The notes beneath the pieces are model-generated. The model saw only the letters and a program-made list of their open reading frames with translations. It was not told the origin of the DNA and ran no database searches. A stretch of DNA of 64,000 nucleotides from Pseudofabraea citricarpa (Eukaryota; Ascomycota; Leotiomycetes; Helotiales; Dermateaceae), in assembly GCA_029641185.1 (NCBI GenBank), contig JAPWGK010000004.1:1364001-1428000 (forward strand), given 5' to 3'. How positions within the stretch are numbered: position 1 is the stretch's first letter; every line of letters begins with the position of its first letter. Below are positions 57,767 to 64,000 of this stretch, piece after piece. The position numbers and the translations under genes are program-made.

Positions 57767-60700
57767 ATGGCCTCCAAAACTCTTTCCAACTCTTCGATGG
57801 GGCACTTTGGGGATTGGAAATTTTCACTTGACACCAGGTATTCGTCTCCGGCAGATATTTCTGGTACAAGCCAGGAAACCTTGACAGCAGGCTCTTCAGA
57901 TTATCTCATCGCGCCATTCTCGCTTCTGGGCCGCAAAGAGGACCTTCCAATACTTATTGAGGAGATTGATAGAGAATTCTCTGGTAATACAAAGATAGCC
58001 GACGCTTATCCTTGCACGGCTCTCCAGGAAGGACTCATGGCATTATCACTGAAGCAGGAGGGAAAGTTTATGCCACAAATCATTTGCAAACTTCCAGGGG
58101 ACGTGGATATCACGCGTTTTAAAGCCGCGTGGCAAGCGACGGTGGACGCCAATATGACCATGCGCACAACCTTTGTCCAGATCAGATCACTGGGGTTAAT
58201 TCAAGTTGTGCATAAACCAGAGCCAATAAAATGGTATTCTGGAGATGATCTGGATGAGTATCTGCATAAAGACAGGCAGATTACTCCAGAGTTCGGTTCG
58301 GCTATCATGCGGTACGGGCTCATAGACGCTGGAGACAGAAACACTCACTTTGTATGGACATTTCATCATGCGGTCATTGATGGATGGGCCATGAGGCTTT
58401 TGCTGAAACAAGTTGACCAATTCTACAAAGGTGATAATGTGGACCAGCTTGTCAACTTTAACAGGTTTATTGCGTATCTCATAAGATCAAACAAGAACTC
58501 AAAGCTTGACAATGAGACATTTTGGTCCCGCCGTTTAGAAAACAGCGCCTCGCCAGCATTCCCCCATATCTCATCCACTTCATATCTGCCACTTGCAAAG
58601 CGATGTCTGGAACGTCAAATCAAGATACCTCAGAATTTAAAAGGCATAGCAACTTCTTCTACGATCATACAGGCAGCCTGGGCTCTCTTAATTGGACGAT
58701 ACACAAACTCAACCGAAGCTATATTTGGTCTTGTACTCGCCGGACGTACCACCCCAGTTCCAGGTGTCCAGAACATGAACGGTCCGACATTTACAACAGT
58801 ACCGATGCGGGTACTACTTTCCGACCAACTGTCAGTAAGCGAGTTACTTACTTCAATCCACGAATCAAGAGTAGCCATGAAGCCATACCAGCATTTTGGT
58901 ATTCAGAATATTAGCAAACTTTCTCGTCATACTGCCACAGCTTGTGGTTTCCAAAATCTGCTTGTCATCCAACCTCAATCGAGTAATTCGCAGAGCGGAC
59001 TTTTTGCCTCTAGAGACAACGTCGAAGATCACTGGGCAAGGCTGAATGCGTATGCATTAATGATGCAATGTGATTTAACACAAGATGGATTCAATGCTAT
59101 TGCAAGTTTTGATTCTCAGTTGTTGCCTGACAAAGAGATGCACCGAATCCTGCAGCAATTCGAAGACATCATTGTGCAATTTTCGGCTGGTACTGGTTCC
59201 CTTCTAAGTGCCATTGAAATCCCCGTATTTAAAGAATGTGACGATGTTATGGCAGTTTGGGACTCTGGTGTCGAAGAATCTCCAGCCTGTGTTCATGACG
59301 TGATTCGGCAGGGATCGCAAGAAGTTCTATTCAATCAAGCCGTTGACTCTTGGGATGGCAAGGCAACATACAAGGAATTAGAACTTTTGTCTGATCAACT
59401 GGCACATCAGCTTCAAGACTCCAAGGTTGGCCCTGAAATTATGGTACCCCTCATTTTTGAGAGGTCTTTATGGATGATTGTCGCTATTATGGCTGTCATG
59501 AAATCAGGAGGTACATTTGTCCCCCTGAATCCAGACCATCCCAGAGCACGTATACAAGGAATGGTTCAACAAGTCAAGGCTCCAGTTCTACTTTGTTCCG
59601 AGAGGTTTGCCGAGTCTTTTGACGGTATTGCTAACAAAACACTTGCTGTTGGTCCATCCATTTGGGCACAATTGCCTGCTGTCAACGGCTCAGTAAGTGG
59701 CGTATGTACACCAAATAATGCTATCTACGGTACGTATTTTCCTTCTTGGGCAATTAGGTTGATTTTTCTTTTAGAGATATGATAACCTTCCAACGTCCTC
59801 TGATTAGCAGCAACTAAATTGTGGCAGTCATTTTTACATCTGGAAGCACTGGAAACCCTAAAGGCTGCATAATTGAACACGCAACCTGCTGTTCCACCCT
59901 GAAGCACATGTCAAAATTCTTCGGTATAGATTCCAAAAGCCGCTTTCTCCAAAACTCTTCATATACATTTGATGGTTGCATCCTGGAAATACTAGCAACC
60001 TTGACTGCTGGTGGAACAATTTGCATTCCATCCGAAGATGAAAAGATGAACGATATTGCTACTGCTATGAACAAAATGCAAGTCAACATAGCGTTCCTCA
60101 CGCCTTCATTCAGCAGACTCATCAACCCGAGTAGCGTCCCAACGCTGAAAACTCTGGCTATTGGAGGAGAAAAATTAGTGCAAGATGACATCAATCGCTG
60201 GGTTGGTAAACTGCAATTATTTAACGTCTATGGCCCAACAGAATGTTGTGTGATTTGCATTGGCCACAAGGTTATCTACAAGGACACGGACCCAAGCAAG
60301 ATTGGGACAGGGTTCATTGGAAGTTATATTGTGCTAAACGAAGAAGGTCAGTTAGCACGACCAGGTGTCATTGGGGAGCTCCTTATTGGGGGACCGAATC
60401 TTGCACGGGGTTATCTAAACGACCCAGAGAAAACTGCGGCGGCTTTCGTTGACGCACCATCTAATATCTCGCAATGCAATACACGCCACAAAAAGTGGTA
60501 CAGAACAGGCGACTTAGTCAAGTTTAGCGTCGATGGATCCCTCGAGTATGTTGGTCGAAAGGATTCTCAGGGGAAGCTGGCTGGCCAACGGATCGAAATG
60601 GGCGAAGTTGAGTATCACTTACGGCAGAACCTCCGTAGTGTGGTAGATCTTGTTGCTGTTATTGCTACACCTAAAGATTGTAAAGATTCGCCCTTTCTGG

Positions 60701-63700
60701 CTGCCTTTATCTGCTTCGCGGATAAATTCCATAGTGAGAAAGGCAACACTTCTTCTTTGTCATCGACCTTCTCTGTTTGCAAACCTCTCGAAGACTCAAT
60801 AGTTACCGCACTCGTCCAGGGTTTGTCTACGTCGCTACCACGGTATATGATTCCGAAAGTGTATATACGCTTGGATACCATACCCCTTAACAGCTCTGGG
60901 AAGATCGATAGGCAATATTTACAAACCTTTGCTGCTGGTCTGACAAAGGAGGAGCTTGTAGTATATTCTGGTAAACACATCGAACGCTCGCCTCCAGCTA
61001 CCGAAAGAGAACATCAATTGCAACAGCTATGGTCCAGGATTTTGAACACTAGCCCCGGTTTGATTGGAAGAAACGACAGTTTTATACGTCTGGGAGGAGA
61101 TTCTATACTAGCAATGAAGCTTGTAGCGGCTGCCCGTAAGCAAAGAATTGGTTTTACAGTTGCGCAGGTGTTTCAAACGCCTGTGTTATCCGACTTAGCA
61201 AAGGTCTCCCTTGCGAACGACCAGGCATCAGAGCCTTTTAGATGTAAGCCAGCAGCTTATGTTTCGTCAAATCACCTCAATATCGATTCGCCTTTTTGCC
61301 ACGACTTGCTCTTCGAATATGGTTTGGAGAGGAATTCTATCGAAGATGCTTACCCTTGTACTCCCTTTCAAGAAGGTATCATGGCCGTTTCACTCACACA
61401 GCCTGGTACTTATATGGCACAACACGTTTTTGAGCTGCCTGAAAACTTGAGCTCTAATCTTGAAAGCTTCCGTGCAGCGTGGCAACTGATTATAAATTCG
61501 GAGTCTAACTCAATCCTACGCACGAGAATTATTCACATGCAATCGCTCGGGTTGACCCAAGTTGTCATCAAAGGTGCGAATATCTGCAAAGTGGAAGAAA
61601 ATCTTGATCAGTACCTGGAGACTGATAGAGCAATCCCAATGGGGTTGGGTGCCCCTCTCCATCGCTTCGCTATCATTAGCCCAGCCGCAGCTAGAGCTAG
61701 CAAATGCTATTTTATATGGACAGCACACCATGCGGCTTACGATGCATGGTCGCTCCTACTTACTGTCAAGCAATTCGAGGAGGAGTACAAGAACTTGAGA
61801 GCAGACATCAGCTCAACAACACACGAAACTTCTGTCCAAATATCGGAGACAAAAAACAACCGATTTGTCCCGTTTAGCAAGTTCGTTAAGAGTTTACAGG
61901 ATGTTGACCAAGCTGCAGCAAAGGATTTCTGGTGTAAACAACTATTGTACGGCGGGGAACCGTCACATTTCCCAGCAGTCAAACCTGGCTACTTACCACA
62001 ACCTACTGCTGTATTAACACATCAAGTCAAATTTCTCCGCAAAATTCAATCAGATCTTATGATCTCAGATCTTATCCGCACCGCATGGGCAATTACCGTC
62101 AGCACTTATGCCAATTCAAATGACATTTTGTTTGGAACGATTATGTCTGGCCGTACTGGATCAGCGGCCGACATAGCATCTGTCATAGGTCCAACAATCA
62201 CCACAGTTCCAATTCGACATGTACTTGATTCTAAGAAGCCTGTATTGGAGCTTGTGCACAGCTTACGAAATCAAAATTTAGAAATTATGGCTTTTGAGCA
62301 GTTCGGTCTTTCCAACATTCAACGTATAGACGGCAGATTTAAGAATGCAGTAAACTTCCAGAACTTACTTGTTATACAGCCCACAGAACACACAGGTCTC
62401 GATGAATGTTTTCTGGGACTTCGACAAAAGGCTTATTCAAAGAAGCGAGTGCTGGACACATATGCGTTGACAATGGAGTGCTCCATAACGAGTGGCGGAT
62501 TGAGCACAAAGGCGATTTTTGACCCTAATGTCATTGGCGAAGCTCAGATGAATCGAATTTTATTTCACTTTGAGCACATTCTACAACAGCTGTGCGTGGA
62601 AGGAGACAAAACTCTTGACGAGATTAACACTATCAGTCCAGAAGACGAGCAAAACATTTGGGAATGGAATGGCAGTACTCCTGAACTGACAGAGTCATGC
62701 GTCCATGATCTAATCAGAGAAATGATGCACCAGGAGCCCCAGGCACAAGCGGTTTCTTCGTGGGATGGAGACCTGACTCGGAAAGAGCTAGATGATCTCG
62801 CTTCTCGCTTAGCTCAGCATCTCGTCAAAGAAGGAGTCGGAACAAAAACAATTATCCCTATCCTTTTTAACAAGTCCAAATGGGCCATTGTTTCTATGTT
62901 GGCGATAATCAAAGCAGGAGGGTCGTTTTTGCCATGCGATCCTCTTCAGCCCGAATCACGCCTCGTTTCGATTTTGAAGCAGGTCCAGATAAATACCAAA
63001 ATGGTTCTTTGTTCTGCTGAGCACACTGGACTGTGCTCGCTTCTACTCCCTACGACCACAATGATAGTGGTAAATGACTCGCTGTTTAATCAATTACCAG
63101 AACAAATAAATTACGGTTCTCGTGGAGTTTGTCCGGATGATGCTCTTTATATAATCTTTACCTCTGGTACGACAGGAACTCCAAAAGGCATTGTGGTGGA
63201 GCATAAAGCCTACTGCTCTGGCGCTAAATACCATGCTAAATCACTCTGCTTTGACCGTACTTCACGCCTTCTGCAATTTGCCTCCTATAGTTTCGACACC
63301 AGCATTGAGGATATTTTAACTACATTGTTGACAGGCGGGTGCTTGTGTATCCCCTCGGAAGAGGAACGAACTTCAGATCTCCAGGGTGCAATCATCCGAA
63401 TGAAAGTCAATGCAGCCGACTTGACACCCTCATATATCAATACTTTGTCTCCTGATGATGTGCCCGCTTTAAAACGGCTGACAGTCGGTGGAGAGCCTGC
63501 AACATCAAATATCATCAAAACGTGGGCAGATAAAGTACATCTGATCAATGCTTATGGAGTAACTGAGTGTTGTGTCACAAGCCTTGTGAACTCAGATATA
63601 TCCCCAGATACCAATCCAGCAAATATTGGTCGTGCAGTGGGGGCAGTAAGCTGGATTGTGGATGCAACAAACTCAAATCGACTTGTACCCATTGGAGCTG

Positions 63701-64000
63701 TTGGAGAACTACTCATCGAAGGACCAGCACTAGCACGAGGCTATCTCAATGATGAAGAGAAAACTAATCTTTCGTTCATTGATGCACCCACCTGGGCCCG
63801 CAAGGATAACGGACAACGGCGATGTACTCGGCTTTACAAGACAGGAGATTTAGTTCAGTACAACGAGGATGGGAGCATAAATTACCTCGGACGCAAAGAC
63901 ACTCAGATACACTTAGCTGGTCAACGTATTGAGCTAGGTGAGATTGAACATCATCTTCTTAGCCACCCGAAAATTAGAAATGCCGTTGCAGTGCTGCCTG
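57767..64000 (+). CDS. Modular non-ribosomal peptide synthetase, C-A-T-C-A... (3' end beyond window)
   Basis: Exon 1 is 57767-59729. A 98-nt GTACGT...GGCAG intron follows, then an open exon from 59828 to the window edge; 2045 residues are visible. The first domain is a condensation domain (about 78-480) with intact HHAVIDG at 200-206. Adenylation domain 1 follows (about 505-1030) with FTSGSTGNPKG near 657, NVYGPTE, YRTGDLV, GQRIEMGE and the catalytic Lys of NSSGKIDR. A carrier domain has its phosphopantetheine Ser at 1080 (LGGDSI). C domain 2 has HHAAYDA at 1288-1294, with Ala for the final Gly. Adenylation domain 2 has FTSGTTGTPKG near 1765 and AYGVTE. There is no adenylation domain before the first C domain. 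By alignment from memory the pocket codes read about DGLFAGVVIK and DTEDTGAVTK, and I assign no substrates. The product and later modules are unknown. Confidence 0.95.

Overview
This is nuclear DNA from a filamentous ascomycete (Pezizomycotina). The evidence is genes split by many short GT-AG introns of about 45-100 nt, fungal-only families (GIG1/DUF3605, fungal rhodopsin-domain membrane protein, T5orf172, modular NRPS), a eukaryotic tRNA-Ala(AGC), and AT-rich blocks with C-to-T/G-to-A damage typical of repeat-induced point mutation (RIP). A Leotiomycetes-like host is a guess only. Most coding genes here are multi-exon. Exon joins were derived by hand from splice signals and reading-frame continuity, and the lengths given are those of the spliced proteins.

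Layout. 1-7.6 kb is a conserved housekeeping block: the end of an unidentified gene, NADH-cytochrome b5 reductase (cbr1-like), a GIG1/DUF3605 gene, a Snd2/TMEM208-type ER protein, and the APC/C subunit Cdc27/APC3. 7.6-13 kb holds two paralogous MYND-finger genes with tandem duplications around them, and a C2H2-finger gene. 13-17 kb looks gene-free. 17-22.5 kb carries a divergent glycerol pair, a glycerol kinase and an aquaglyceroporin, which together would take up and phosphorylate glycerol. 22.8-35 kb is accessory: a seven-exon rhodopsin-domain membrane protein, a LaeA/UMTA-type methyltransferase, a 2EXR/F-box-like gene with an in-frame stop, a UDP-glycosyltransferase, a T5orf172 protein and a 2-oxoglutarate/Fe(II) oxygenase.

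35.6-48 kb is the most unusual part. A full-length ABCC-type transporter gene lies on the minus strand as a pseudogene. It has at least six in-frame stops, all explained by C-to-T/G-to-A changes, and one of its introns contains a 6.77-kb extremely AT-rich block. That block is bounded by inverted termini and a TA duplication, so it looks like an inserted DNA element. A separate 501-bp inverted-repeat element (MITE-like) sits just downstream of the pseudogene, and a second one of 409 bp lies at 52.8 kb. 48.7-54 kb is AT-rich with a tRNA, an F-box relic and a small two-exon gene.

54.8-64 kb is a secondary-metabolite locus. An eight-exon MFS exporter is transcribed divergently from a modular NRPS (C-A-T-C-A-) that runs off the window edge. 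The natural reading is NRPS product synthesis plus export. The neighbouring dead ABC transporter may once have belonged to the same locus, but that is inference.
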